This document shows, piece after piece, positions 35,991 through 44,740 of a DNA stretch of 64,000 bases. Source of the stretch: SM23-62 sp964575235 (GTDB taxonomy: Bacteria > Bacteroidota > Bacteroidia > Bacteroidales > SM23-62); NCBI GenBank assembly GCA_964575235.1, contig CAZNQG010000001.1, forward strand, positions 14,420 to 78,419, written 5' to 3'. The notes under the pieces were generated by a model. The model saw only the letters and a program-made list of their open reading frames with translations. It was not told the origin of the DNA and searched no databases. The translations under genes were made by a program, and so were the position numbers. Every line of letters starts with the position of its first letter. Position 1 is the first letter of the stretch.

Positions 35991-36128
35991 ATGACGATTC
36001 TTAGAGATATAATTTACCCCGACGGAAAGAAATTTATTAACGGACCTGCGGAGTTCAATGCCTGCCAGAAAAACCTTCAACGGCTTTATCCGGTGACGGA
36101 CCGCCAACCGTTGGTCCCTGATCCATAA
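35991..36128 (+). CDS. Possible 45-residue protein in the gap before tRNA-Val
   Basis: An ATG-to-TAA frame of 46 codons in an otherwise empty 350-base gap. It encodes MTILRDIIYPDGKKFINGPA at the start and ends QPLVPDP, with a mixed, soluble composition and GC-rich third positions like the neighbouring genes. No ribosome-binding site or promoter is obvious, so it may be chance. No family recognised. Confidence 0.3.
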   Translation: MTILRDIIYPDGKKFINGPAEFNACQKNLQRLYPVTDRQPLVPDP

Positions 36129-36163
36129 CGGCTCTCTACAGAGCTTGTTTTTTATGTAAAGCC

Positions 36164-36194
36164 TTTGTTAAAATAAAATAGTCCCCTATATTTG
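36164..36194 (+). promoter_or_regulatory. Bacteroidetes-type promoter of tRNA-Val(TAC)
   Basis: A TTTG (-33) at 36164-36167 and TATATTTG (-7, exact TAnnTTTG) at 36187-36194 are 19 bases apart, the standard spacing. Transcription would start near 36200, about 26 bases before the tRNA. Confidence 0.85.
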
Positions 36195-36225
36195 CAGCCG
36201 CTCGCGGGGCATCCCCAGATCGCCC

Positions 36226-36300
36226 GGGCGATTAGCTCAGTTGGTTCAGAGCACCTGCCTTACAAGCAGGGGGTCACTGGTTCGAATCCAGTATCGCCCA
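36226..36300 (+). tRNA. tRNA-Val (anticodon TAC)
   Basis: 75 bases. The acceptor stem GGGCGAT (36226-36232) pairs with ATCGCCC (36293-36299), with discriminator A at 36300. The anticodon loop CTTACAA sits on a CCTGC/GCAGG stem, giving anticodon TAC after T33. The T arm contains GGTTCGAATCC. CCA is not encoded. Its 3' end is the left border of the island. Confidence 0.97.
36281..36300 (+). repeat. Candidate attL: tRNA-Val 3' end
   Basis: TTCGAATCCAGTATCGCCCA is the T arm and acceptor 3' strand of the tRNA. Its partner is at 53995-54014. Confidence 0.55.
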
Positions 36301-36313
36301 CCCAATAAAATAA

Positions 36314-36347
36314 GGCCTTTCGGTGTTTTCGTTGAAAGGCCCTTTTT
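36314..36347 (+). terminator. Terminator of tRNA-Val(TAC)
   Basis: Perfect 8-bp stem GGCCTTTC (36314-36321) with GAAAGGCC (36334-36341) followed by C and T5. Confidence 0.85.
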
Positions 36348-36350
36348 CTT

Positions 36351-36372
36351 TGGTTTAAATATGGTTTAAATA
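36351..36372 (+). repeat. Tandem 11-base repeat just inside the island
   Basis: TGGTTTAAATA occurs twice in a row. It lies in the AT-rich gap between the tRNA terminator and the IS21 end; apart from this and the IS end repeats I see nothing in 36348-36652. Confidence 0.5.
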
Positions 36373-36473
36373 TTTTTATGTTATTGTTTTATCCTTCAGT
36401 TTACTAATTTACCTTTCCAGTACTCCTGGGATCTATCATTACTTCAATAAAGAATCACCTTAAACTTGACTAC

Positions 36474-36600
36474 TGTATATTCCGGTGAGCATTGACCCAC
36501 CATTCCGGCGACCTTTGACCCATCATTCCGGAGCATTGACCCCCCTGATTTCAAGTTAGCCGATGTGTCATTCCGGCGCTTTGACCCCCCGTTTCGTGGC
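36474..36600 (+). repeat. IS21 left-end multiple terminal repeats
   Basis: The unit with ATTCCGG and TTGACCC is repeated about four times: near 36480-36500, 36501-36520, 36523-36545 and 36568-36587. Such arrays bind the IstA transposase. Confidence 0.65.
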
Positions 36601-36652
36601 AAAAGAAATAATGCTTTGATTTGATGTATTCGCAACATCAAATCACAAGAAA

Positions 36653-38143
36653 ATGGCTTATCACAAAGTTGAAATGGGAGAAAAGAAATTAGTAAAACGA
36701 TTATCTGAAAGCGGAGTAAGTATCCACGAAATTGTTCGCCAGACTGGGCTCTCAAGGAATACAGTCCGAGGATACATCCGTGATGATGATCTGGACGAAT
36801 CAACCGAAGAGCAATTGGATGACCGGTACAACCAGCTCTTAGAGTTGTTGCCTGACTATAAGTTAGAACTAGCACGCAAAGGCGTTACCCGTCAGTTATT
36901 ATGGCTTGAATACAAGCAAAAACATCCCGATGGCTATGGTTACTCCCAGTTCTGTTATCACTTTCATGAATATCTTAAACGTGATGACGTCACGTTGCAT
37001 ATTGACCAAAAGCCTGGAGATAAGTTGTATGTTGATTTTACGGGTTGGAAATTAGAGATTGTTGACCGCAATACCGGAGAAATCATACCCCAGGAAGTAT
37101 TTGTCAGCGTACTTGGCTACAGTTCATTTGGTTATCTCGAAGCCTGTAATAGCCAGAAGAAAGAAGACTTTCTTCATTGCATGGAGAATACTCTTCGATA
37201 CATCGGCGGAGTACCTGCTGTCATCGTCCCGGATAATATGAAAGCAGCCGTCATCCAAGCGGATAATTATGAACCGGATTTGAACCGGAACCTACAGGAA
37301 TTTGGGGAGCACCATGGCGTAGGGATCCTGCCAGCCAGAAGCCGTAAGCCGAGAGATAAGGCATGGGTTGAAAGGATGGTCGGGATCATCTACACCCACG
37401 TCTTTGCTCCTTTACGCGACCAGGTCTTCCATGATCAGTTTTCATTGAACCAGGCACTCTGGGACAAGCTGGAGGATCTCAACAACATGCCGCTGCAGAA
37501 ACGACCGGAAAGTCGGCGTGAACTGCTGGAAAGGGATGAAAGGCCCCTTCTTAAGGATCTCACAGCTGAGCGGTACGTGGTCAAAGAATATGCTCAAGCG
37601 ACAGTAATGAAAAACTCCCATGTTCATCTGTCCAGGGATAAACACTATTACAGCGTTCCTTACAAATATGTCGGAAAGAAAATCAAGATAAGCTTTACCC
37701 GCGATCATGTCAGTGTGTTTTACAATCATCAACAGATTGCTTTTCATCAGCGAGATCGCAGACCCTACAAATACACCACAGTTGCAGCTCACTTGCCTTC
37801 CACTCATCAGGTGATCCTGGACTGGAATCCGGAAAAGTTCATTAAACAAGCATCCGAGATCTCCCAGGAAGTGGAACATTACATGCGGGAGATCCTGGAG
37901 AGGAAATATTATCCCGAACAAGCTTACCGAAGTTGTGCTGGCCTGTTGAACCTGGGAAGGAAGTACGGCCATCAGAGGCTGACAAATGCATGCCGGCGAG
38001 CAGCCACGTTCGGTAATTACGGTTACAAGACCATTGGCAATATCCTGAAAAACAACTATGACAATTTACCTGACTCAACGATACAGCAAAAGAAAAAGCT
38101 TCCCTTCCATGATAATATCCGGGGGGTTGGTAATTACAAATGA
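36653..38143 (+). CDS. istA: IS21 transposase IstA (element 1)
   Basis: 496 residues, complete. N-terminal helix-turn-helix at about 14-40 (SGVSIHEIVRQTGLSRNTV), then the DDE integrase core: first Asp in LYVDFTGW near 126, second in AVIVPDNMKAA near 198, Glu in NLQEFGEHHGV near 222, followed by SRKPRDKAWVERMVG. The C-terminal region has KHYYSVPYKYVGKKIKISF. IstA cuts and joins the IS ends with help from IstB. Intact by eye, but the element can no longer move without its right end. Confidence 0.93.
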   Translation: MAYHKVEMGEKKLVKRLSESGVSIHEIVRQTGLSRNTVRGYIRDDDLDESTEEQLDDRYNQLLELLPDYKLELARKGVTRQLLWLEYKQKHPDGYGYSQFCYHFHEYLKRDDVTLHIDQKPGDKLYVDFTGWKLEIVDRNTGEIIPQEVFVSVLGYSSFGYLEACNSQKKEDFLHCMENTLRYIGGVPAVIVPDNMKAAVIQADNYEPDLNRNLQEFGEHHGVGILPARSRKPRDKAWVERMVGIIYTHVFAPLRDQVFHDQFSLNQALWDKLEDLNNMPLQKRPESRRELLERDERPLLKDLTAERYVVKEYAQATVMKNSHVHLSRDKHYYSVPYKYVGKKIKISFTRDHVSVFYNHQQIAFHQRDRRPYKYTTVAAHLPSTHQVILDWNPEKFIKQASEISQEVEHYMREILERKYYPEQAYRSCAGLLNLGRKYGHQRLTNACRRAATFGNYGYKTIGNILKNNYDNLPDSTIQQKKKLPFHDNIRGVGNYK

Positions 38144-38173
38144 TCTCAATAATAATCTATCAAAACCAAAAAT

Positions 38174-38848
38174 GTGATGAATGAAATTACACTGAACAAA
38201 ATGAATGAGATGAAGTTCTACGGTATGCAGCGCACCTTTGAAATGTTGCTCACTACCAAGAACATTGATCAACTCGGAACGGATGAATTTATACATATGT
38301 TGATCCAGGCTGAATGGGAGGACCGCGAAAACAGAAAAGTTAATCGATACATTAAGGCAGCCCGGTTCCGTCAAACAGCAACCGTAGAGCAGGTTGATTT
38401 TACCACCGCACGGCGATTGGACAAATCTTCTTTCCTTCGTTTTGCTGACTGCAGCTTTATCCAAAAGGGTGAAAACATACTGATTACAGGGCCAACCGGT
38501 GTTGGTAAAAGCTATCTGGCTTCTGCACTTGGCCACCAGGCTTGCCTCAAAGGATACAAGGTCAAATACTATAACATGCAAAAATTGATCTCATGGCTGA
38601 AAATGTCACAGGCTGATGGAGCCTACTATCGAGAGATAGATAAAATCGAAAAATACAATCTGTTGATCCTTGATGACTTTGGTCTACAGCCCTTTGATGA
38701 GCAATCGAGAATTATACTCTTGGAGATTATTGAAGACCGTTACGATAAAAAATCCACCATTATAAGCTCTCAGATACCGGTTGCAAAATGGTACGAGCTA
38801 ATCGGCGAAAATACGATTGCAGATTATCCTAACTTTTTTATTATGTGA
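38174..38848 (+). CDS. istB: IstB ATPase of element 1, C-terminus replaced by RIT sequence
   Basis: 224 residues; IstB is normally about 245-260. AAA+ core with Walker A LITGPTGVGKSYLASALGHQ near residue 103 and Walker B LLILDDFGLQPFD near 168. The usual end (IADAILDRIVH and the basic tail) is missing: after the conserved ...NTIAD the reading frame continues YPNFFIM and stops, and that DNA is the left RIT inverted repeat. The same change occurs in the istB on the other side. Probably inactive, since the lost part helps oligomerise the ATPase. Confidence 0.85.
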   Translation: MMNEITLNKMNEMKFYGMQRTFEMLLTTKNIDQLGTDEFIHMLIQAEWEDRENRKVNRYIKAARFRQTATVEQVDFTTARRLDKSSFLRFADCSFIQKGENILITGPTGVGKSYLASALGHQACLKGYKVKYYNMQKLISWLKMSQADGAYYREIDKIEKYNLLILDDFGLQPFDEQSRIILLEIIEDRYDKKSTIISSQIPVAKWYELIGENTIADYPNFFIM

Positions 38849-38850
38849 AG
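38822..38850 (+). repeat. RIT left inverted repeat
   Basis: Starts GATTATCCTAACTTTTTTAT and ends TTATGTGAAG. The first three bases are the istB Asp codon. It matches the reverse complement of 42325-42353 with one mismatch (A for C at the eleventh base). Confidence 0.85.
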
Positions 38851-38910
38851 CTGTTTTTTGAAGGATCCTATTAATCAATTACTTATAAATATCCCTTCAT
38901 CATTTTGTTA

Positions 38911-38980
38911 GCATAATAATTTCCTTTATATCCTGGGCATAAGCCCTGATTAAAGGTATCACTAAACAAAATTATTATGC
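38911..38980. repeat. Inverted repeat overlapping the ritA start codon
   Basis: GCATAATAATTT (38911-38922) and AAATTATTATGC (38969-38980) are perfect 12-base inverted copies; the right arm contains the ritA ATG (38977). Between them lies a second small palindrome GGGCATAAGCCC near 38935-38946. ATTATGCAAA also recurs near 42257 at the other end of the element. Likely recombinase binding or autoregulation sites, by inference. Confidence 0.5.
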
Positions 38981-40228
38981 AAAACAATTTCGATTACGAA
39001 GAAATTACCTCCAAGGTTTACAATTATCTTAAGGAGGAATTTTCCTACAAGTATGTTACCCTTCGTCATTACAGAAGTCGATGGCTTCCCGTTAAAAAGT
39101 ATATGGAGAAGCATGGGCTAAAATTCATTAACCCGGCAGTGTGTAAAGGCTTTTTAATCGAGTTTTATAATGGTCGAACTCATGAAGAATTAACTGAAAA
39201 AGAAAAATACATCGAGAAATCCGTTTCAGTACTTTCCGAGTATATGGTGACTGGTTCTGTACAACGGAGATGTAAGGTCAGGTATTTGGACGGTTCTATT
39301 GGTCATTTGATGAAGGATTTTATTGCACATAAGCGATCTCATCGTTTAAGAGTAACAACTCTTGCTAAGATAGAAAGCCACTTGAGCACTTTTAATTTCT
39401 GGCTTTCTACGAATGGCATTTGCAGTATTAATGATATCAAACACCATCACATTATCACCTTTATTAAAAGCCTTGATCCACATAAAAAAGCTCTCATCCA
39501 TGATACTTTGATAGATTTACGCGGGTTTTTCAAATTTCTTTATGAGAAAGGAGTTATTCCTTCCAATTTATCAACCTTTATTCCTAAGGATAATTATCAG
39601 AAACAGAATAAATTACCCGCTTATTATACGGAAGCGGAAATTGAAAAGCTCCTGAAATCGATTGACAGAGGAAATATTGTAGGAAAAAGGGATTATGCTA
39701 TTTTGGTACTTGCCGCTTATCTCGGTTTGAGGGCATCCGATATCGCCCGTCTTCGGTTCGAGAACTTACACTGGGATCAGAATACGATCATTCTCAGGCA
39801 ATACAAGACTGGTAAAAATATAACCCTTCCTTTGTTGCCGGTGGTTGGGAATGCACTCCTTGATTATATCCAATACGGGAGGCCCAAATCAGATGAACAG
39901 TATATTTTTTTTACTTGTGATATCTCCATTCCTTTCCATTCGTGCACATACCATTACTGGTATGATAAACCGAAGATTTTCCTATGCTGGATTTAAATCA
40001 ACTAACAGGAGATATGGGGGGCATGCCCTCCGCCATAGTCTTGTTAAGGAATTACTTAACAATAAGCAGTCCCTTCCTGTAATAAGCGAAGTCCTCGGCC
40101 ATAAAAACACAACTTCGACCCGGCATTATATAAGGATAGATACTGAATCCCTTGGTCAATGCGCTTTGGATGTCCCTCTTGTTGACCCAGCATTTTACAA
40201 CCAGGAAGGAGGTCTATTACTGTCATGA
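38977..40228 (+). pseudogene. ritA: Tyrosine recombinase RitA, split by a frameshift at a T8 run
   Basis: First gene of the trio, about 417 codons. The N-terminal half holds the SAM-like core-binding domain and the catalytic Arg in LGLRASDIARLRF. A run of eight T at 39905-39912 puts the frame out: read with seven T it continues YIFLLVISPFLSIRAHTI to HALRHSL (His/Arg box), LGHKN and the nucleophile in TRHYIRI, ending at 40228. As sequenced, the upper frame stops at 39996 without the His, Arg and Tyr residues. This may be a real mutation, a slippage-switched gene or an assembly error. The stop overlaps ritB by four bases. Confidence 0.8.
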
Positions 40229-41217
40229 ACAGTAAATCATTCTGGAGTGTATTCGCTCCACACATCAGAGACTTTATTAGTCTTAAAAGAAGCCTCGGCT
40301 ATAAATACCAAGTAGAAGAAAGAATCCTATATACCTTTGATCGATTTATACTGGATCAGGGTCATACCAATCCCGGATTAACCAAAGAGATATCTGATAA
40401 ATGGGCTGATGGACGCCATAATGAAGCTGAGCTGACCATTTATGGTAAAATTAAGGTAGTAAAACAGTTGGCGGAACACTTACGTGATCAGGGCATCAAA
40501 ACCTTTGTTCCTCAATTACCCAAATATCCAGGCAACACATTTATCTCTTACATCTATTCCCATGAAGAGATAAACGCTATGTTCCGGGCCTGCGACAGTC
40601 TGAGGATGAAATGCAGGAATGTTTATTCCTGTCTTTTAATCATGCCCTGCCTGTTACGGTTACTTTATGGGACAGGTATTCGTATCAATGAGGCTCTATC
40701 GTTAAAGAATAAGGATGTAAATATTAATGGGAGATTCCTGACTTTAAAGGATACCAAAAACGGAAAAGACAGGTTAATACCCATGTCAAGTTCGCTTACC
40801 GTCGTCTTCAAAGACTATCTGAAACAACGAAATAAGCTTCCTCTCAATGGCTTGAAACGTGAAAATGGGCCATTCTTTGTTTCCTTGAATGGTGGAGAAT
40901 GTACACAAGGTGCTGTACATCGCTGGTTCCGGAAGGTGCTTGTATTGGCGGGAATCCCTTTTACGGGTAACAGAAAAGGACCCAGGATCCATGATATCCG
41001 CCATACCTTCGCCTGTCATTCTTTTTTGAAGCTTTCCGATGAAGGTGTGGACCTGTATTGTTCATGGCCTTACCTTTCGACTTATCTCGGGCATCAGTCG
41101 CTGGAATCCACTGAGCAATATATAAGATTGACCACACAAATGTATCCAGAACTGCTGAAAGATACCGACGGACTGTATGTAGATGTTCTCCCGGATATTC
41201 CAGCCAAAACTAAATGA
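40225..41217 (+). CDS. ritB: Tyrosine recombinase RitB
   Basis: 330 residues, complete. Core-binding domain about 1-110; catalytic Arg in LLYGTGIRINEALSLKNKDV near 148, Lys in LKDTKNGKDRLIPM, H-x-x-R in IHDIRHTFACH near 257, His in YLGHQ near 292 and Tyr in STEQYIRL near 301. The insert HSFLKLSDEGVDLYCSWPYLSTYLGH is longer than in XerC/D, as in the RIT middle gene. It overlaps ritA and ritC by four bases each, so the three are translationally coupled. Confidence 0.9.
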   Translation: MNSKSFWSVFAPHIRDFISLKRSLGYKYQVEERILYTFDRFILDQGHTNPGLTKEISDKWADGRHNEAELTIYGKIKVVKQLAEHLRDQGIKTFVPQLPKYPGNTFISYIYSHEEINAMFRACDSLRMKCRNVYSCLLIMPCLLRLLYGTGIRINEALSLKNKDVNINGRFLTLKDTKNGKDRLIPMSSSLTVVFKDYLKQRNKLPLNGLKRENGPFFVSLNGGECTQGAVHRWFRKVLVLAGIPFTGNRKGPRIHDIRHTFACHSFLKLSDEGVDLYCSWPYLSTYLGHQSLESTEQYIRLTTQMYPELLKDTDGLYVDVLPDIPAKTK

Positions 41218-42248
41218 CTGCCATGAAGCAAGTAAACGATTTTACCCGGTTACTGTCTGGCTTTCTGAACAACTATCTGCCTCATGAAAAGGGAGTTAGT
41301 GCAAATACGATAAAGTCATACAGTTATACGTTCATCCTCTTTATCAAATTTATGCGTGAGAACAGGAACGTACCTGCTACAAAGTTATCATTCACTCATC
41401 TTAAAAAGGATTTGGTTGTTGGATTCCTTGATTGGCTCCAGAACGATAGGGGCTGTGGTGAGGCTACTCGCAATCAACGATTAGCAGCTCTATCTTCATT
41501 TATAAAATATGCCGAATATATGAATCCTGGTCATTTATTTGACTGCCATGAAATATTATCCATCCCTGCCAAAAAAACAGAAAGCAAAACACGTAATTAT
41601 TTGAGTATTGACGGCATGAAACTGCTGTTGCAACAACCCAATACTCAACAAACCAAAGGGCTCCGGGACCTTGCTCTGTTATCCTTAATGTACGAGAGTG
41701 CCGCTAGGGTCCAGGAAATTATTGATCTGACTCCTGCTTCCCTGTTCATCGCTAACAAACCCTATAGGGTTATCCTGCATGGGAAGGGTAACAAATACAG
41801 GTCAATACCTCTTCCAGACAAGCAGGCAGAACTGCTAAGATTATATATATCCCAGAATGGTCTTTTAAACAGGGAAAATGCGCAAAAATCCTTGTTCCCA
41901 AATTACCAGGGGCAGAAGATGACACGTAATGGTATTAATAATGTCCTGGTTAAATATTTAAAGATGGCTAACAAAAAAAATCCCTCTTTGGTACCTGATC
42001 ATCTGAGTTGTCATTCCATAAGACATACCAAGGCTATGCACTTATTGGAATCTAAGGTTGAATTGATACATATAAGAGACTTCCTGGGTCATAAATCAGT
42101 ATTGACTACCGAAACCTATGCTCGTATGAATCCTAAGTTTACTTTTGAAGCGGTGAAGAACGCGTATAAAAACATAACTGTTGATAATATACCAGCCTGG
42201 AAGGGTAATAATGAATTAATGGTAATGCTGAAAAACCTTGCTAAATGA
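41214..42248 (+). CDS. ritC: Tyrosine recombinase RitC
   Basis: 344 residues, complete. N-terminal core-binding domain (FTRLLSGFLNNYLPHEKGVSA), catalytic Arg in MYESAARVQEIIDLTP near 162, Lys in LHGKGNKYRSIPLP, H-x-x-R in HSIRHTKAMHLL near 271, His in FLGHKSV and Tyr in TTETYARM near 305. All catalytic positions are kept. Last gene of the trio; 76 bases follow before the right inverted repeat. Confidence 0.9.
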   Translation: MTAMKQVNDFTRLLSGFLNNYLPHEKGVSANTIKSYSYTFILFIKFMRENRNVPATKLSFTHLKKDLVVGFLDWLQNDRGCGEATRNQRLAALSSFIKYAEYMNPGHLFDCHEILSIPAKKTESKTRNYLSIDGMKLLLQQPNTQQTKGLRDLALLSLMYESAARVQEIIDLTPASLFIANKPYRVILHGKGNKYRSIPLPDKQAELLRLYISQNGLLNRENAQKSLFPNYQGQKMTRNGINNVLVKYLKMANKKNPSLVPDHLSCHSIRHTKAMHLLESKVELIHIRDFLGHKSVLTTETYARMNPKFTFEAVKNAYKNITVDNIPAWKGNNELMVMLKNLAK

Positions 42249-42324
42249 GGTAGAATATTATGCAAAGAGATTAATTGAATATGGACAGATAAGTAGATGG
42301 TTCACAGAACATACCGTTATAATA

Positions 42325-42353
42325 CTTCACATAATAAAAAAGGTAGGATAATC
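42325..42353 (-). repeat. RIT right inverted repeat
   Basis: Reverse complement of the left repeat with one mismatch. Its outer three bases are the Asp codon of the second istB, read on the minus strand. Confidence 0.85.
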
Positions 42354-43001
42354 GGCAACAGTTTTGTCGGAGATTATATCGTACCATTGCTCAACTGGGA
42401 ACTGTGAGGTGATGATCGTTGACTTCTGATCATGCCTGTCCTCGATTATTTCAAGGAATGAAAGCCTGCCCGGGCTGTCCAGTGATTGCAGGCCAAAGTC
42501 GTCGATAATCAGCAGATCCACTTTCGCCATCCTGGTTATTTCCTTCAGATAAGAACCATCCGCTTTCAGCATCTTCAGCTTTGACAGAAGCTTGGCCATG
42601 TTCTCATACAGCACCTTAAATTCTTTAATACAGGCCTGGTGACCAAGGGCCGAAGCTACAAAACTTTTACCCACACCGGTAGCACCGGTTATGATGATGT
42701 TTTCATTTCGACGGATAAAATCGCAGCTGGCAAAACGAAGGATCTGATTCCTGTCCAGGTTTCGTTTATCATCGTAGGTCAGATCTTCAATACAGGCTTT
42801 ATACCTGAACCTGGACATGCGAACCAGTCTTTCGATTTTCCTTGTGTGCCTTTCATCCATCTCGGCATCGAGCAGGTAGTTGATCATTTCATCCTGTGTG
42901 TAGTTCTGATTCCTGCCAGCCTCCAAGGTGGTCTCAAAGGCTCTGCACATGCCAAAGAAGTTAAGATGCTTCATCTTTTCCAGTAAAACTTCACTTTCCA
43001 T
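42327..43001 (-). CDS. istB: IstB ATPase of element 2, C-terminus replaced by RIT sequence
   Basis: 224 residues, same length and same false end as the first istB: ...KTVAD then YPTFFIM and stop, encoded by the RIT repeat. Walker A ITGATGVGKSFVASALGHQ near 102 and Walker B LLIIDDFGLQSLD near 167. By eye only roughly half of the residues agree with the first IstB, so this is a different IS21 subtype, not a copy. It follows istA of element 2 by 29 bases. Confidence 0.85.
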   Translation of the reverse strand: MESEVLLEKMKHLNFFGMCRAFETTLEAGRNQNYTQDEMINYLLDAEMDERHTRKIERLVRMSRFRYKACIEDLTYDDKRNLDRNQILRFASCDFIRRNENIIITGATGVGKSFVASALGHQACIKEFKVLYENMAKLLSKLKMLKADGSYLKEITRMAKVDLLIIDDFGLQSLDSPGRLSFLEIIEDRHDQKSTIITSQFPVEQWYDIISDKTVADYPTFFIM

Positions 43002-43030
43002 AATTGTTGTTTGATTTGTTAGTATTTGGA

Positions 43031-44573
43031 TTATTTATAGTACTTGTTGCCCCTGATGTTCTTGTGACTTGGTAATGGATCCTGGGACTCATCGTCATCG
43101 ATGAACTTATCCATGTTATTTTCCAGTATGTTCTTGATGATTGTGTAATTGTGGGTTCCGTATTCAAGGGCTCTGCGACAGGCATTTTCCACCCTCATGC
43201 TCCCGACTTTGGTAACAAGCTGCAATACCCCCGAACACGAACGATACGCTTTTGCCGGGTATTTGCTTTCTTCGAGGATTTGGGTGATAAACTGACTTGT
43301 GTAGACACCCACCTTTTCGGCATCTGCCAGTAAGTTCTCGGGGTTCAGATCAAGATAATGTTTCTGATTCTGGGTCAGATGTTCCGGGACAGTGGTATAT
43401 GCATGCGGGGCTCTGTCCCTGTCATGAGAGGCTATCAGATCATAGTTGCTGTATATCTCAACGGTTGACTGAGTGTAAACAATTTTAACCTTGCTGCCGA
43501 TGTAGTAATGCGGTACGCTGTAATAATGTTTATCCCTGGGCATGTAGACATGACAATGCCGGTATACCGTTCCGACAGCGTACTCCTTCATCTGATAATA
43601 GCATGCCGGCAACGGTTTCAACAGGTTCTTTTCCATCTGTTCAAACAGATCCCACCGGCTGTATCTCTTGTTGGTCAAAGGCATTTTGTTGTGTTTATCC
43701 AGCTCCCGGAGGATCGCCAGGTTCAACTGTTCAAGGCTGTGGAAGGTCTGGGACTGCAGCGGAACGTATACTCGATGGTACAATATCTTGATTACTCCTT
43801 CTACCAGGGATTTGTCGCGGGGCTTACGGATCCGGGCGGGAAAAACAATGGTATCATAATGATCGGCAAAATCGGCAAAAGCTTCATTGAGCTGAGGCTC
43901 GTATGGATTGGTTTTAGTAACGGCCGATTTAAGATTATCCGGGACGATACTTTTGGGTACACCGTTATAGAAGTAAAGTGCGTTCTCAACGCATGAGATA
44001 AAGTCCTCCTTCTTCTGGCTCATCGCTGCCTCCATGTAAGTATATTGGCTGGCGCCCATGATTGCTACAAATACTTCCACGGCTGTCCTGTCGCCGGTTT
44101 TCTTATCAACGACATGAAGCTTCTTGCCTGCAAAATCCACGAACATGCTATCTCCGGCCTTATGGTTCATACGCATCGTCGGTGAACTGCTTTTCTTCCA
44201 TTTATTGTAGTAATGGCAAAACTGTGTTCTCTGATAGCCTCCCGGATTTCCTCTGATGTAGCGTTCCCATAGCTTTCCTTTGGTCATCCCTGGTTTCTTC
44301 AAATCCCGGTCATAAATCGGGAACAACTCCAATAATTGATTCAGCTTTGGGGGATTTTCATTGGTTCTCGATTCAAACATCTTCCAGCTGCTTATCACTC
44401 AGTCGCATGATCTCATCATAATCCAGACCACAGACACTGAAGTAATCCAGGTACTTGGTGACCGTGTTGCGGGAGACACCCAGCAGCGTACTGATAAACC
44501 TTTTACTCTTGCCAGAGTTGTGTAAACGCAAAATCCTTCTTGTTTCCATAATTTCAAGTTTTTTGTTGGACAT
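43031..44573 (-). pseudogene. istA: IS21 transposase IstA (element 2), frameshifted near codon 66
   Basis: The N-terminal helix-turn-helix (RRILRLHNSGKSKRFISTLL, residues about 12-45) is read from 44573 and stops at 44373 after ...KQLEDV. The rest is read from about 44385 in another frame (KMFESRTNENPPKLNQLLEL) to 43031. One lost base near 44376-44385 would join them. The DDE core is otherwise intact: MFVDFAGKKLHVVD, SIVPDNLKSAV, LNEAFADFADHYDT, RIRKPRDKSLVEGV. Total near 514 codons. Confidence 0.8.
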
Positions 44574-44670
44574 GATTTAGAGAATTGGTACATATATCTA
44601 TACCATAAGCTCCAAATCGTTGCCTGGAAAACAGTAATAATTATTAACTTGAATGACGGCTTGGCGGGTG

Positions 44671-44740
44671 GTTCAATTTGAACCGGAGAAGGTGGCTCAG
44701 TTTGCCCCGGACAGCTATGCTCAGTTACGAGCGGATTGAA
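44671..44740 (-). repeat. IS21 element 2 end repeats
   Basis: Four degenerate copies of GGCTCAGTTT with a following CCGG-like part: 44671-44690 (GGTTCAATTTGAACCGG), 44693-44711, 44718-44732 and 44738-44755. The last copy supplies the ATG from which the istB fragment frame appears to start. Confidence 0.6.

Larger units (their letters stand above)
36474..38824 (+). mobile_element. IS21-family element 1, right end lost to the RIT element
   Basis: The left end (about 36474-36600) has several copies of a terminal motif, CATTGACCC followed by CATTCCGG, spaced as in IS21 ends. It is followed by istA and istB in the right order and spacing (30 bases). No matching right-end repeats exist; instead istB passes directly into the RIT inverted repeat after codon GAT at 38822-38824. 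The left limit is approximate because no target duplication can be checked. Confidence 0.75.
38825..42350 (+). mobile_element. RIT element (three tandem tyrosine recombinases) inserted in istB
   Basis: About 3.5 kb carrying three tyrosine-recombinase genes in the same direction that overlap each other by four bases, the hallmark of recombinase-in-trio elements. It is bounded by nearly perfect inverted repeats (38822-38850 and 42325-42353, 28 of 29 identical) which include the last shared codon GAT of each flanking istB. Both flanks are 5' parts of istB genes facing inward. No other cargo gene is present. Confidence 0.85.
42351..44740 (-). mobile_element. IS21-family element 2, cut at its right end by RIT
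   Basis: Minus-strand istA-istB pair. The istA-side end is marked by repeats of GGCTCAGTT type at about 44671-44740, in the orientation expected for the left end of a minus-strand IS21. It abuts an istB fragment of a third IS21, so element 2 probably inserted into that gene. Right end replaced by the RIT element after the istB Asp codon. Confidence 0.7.
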
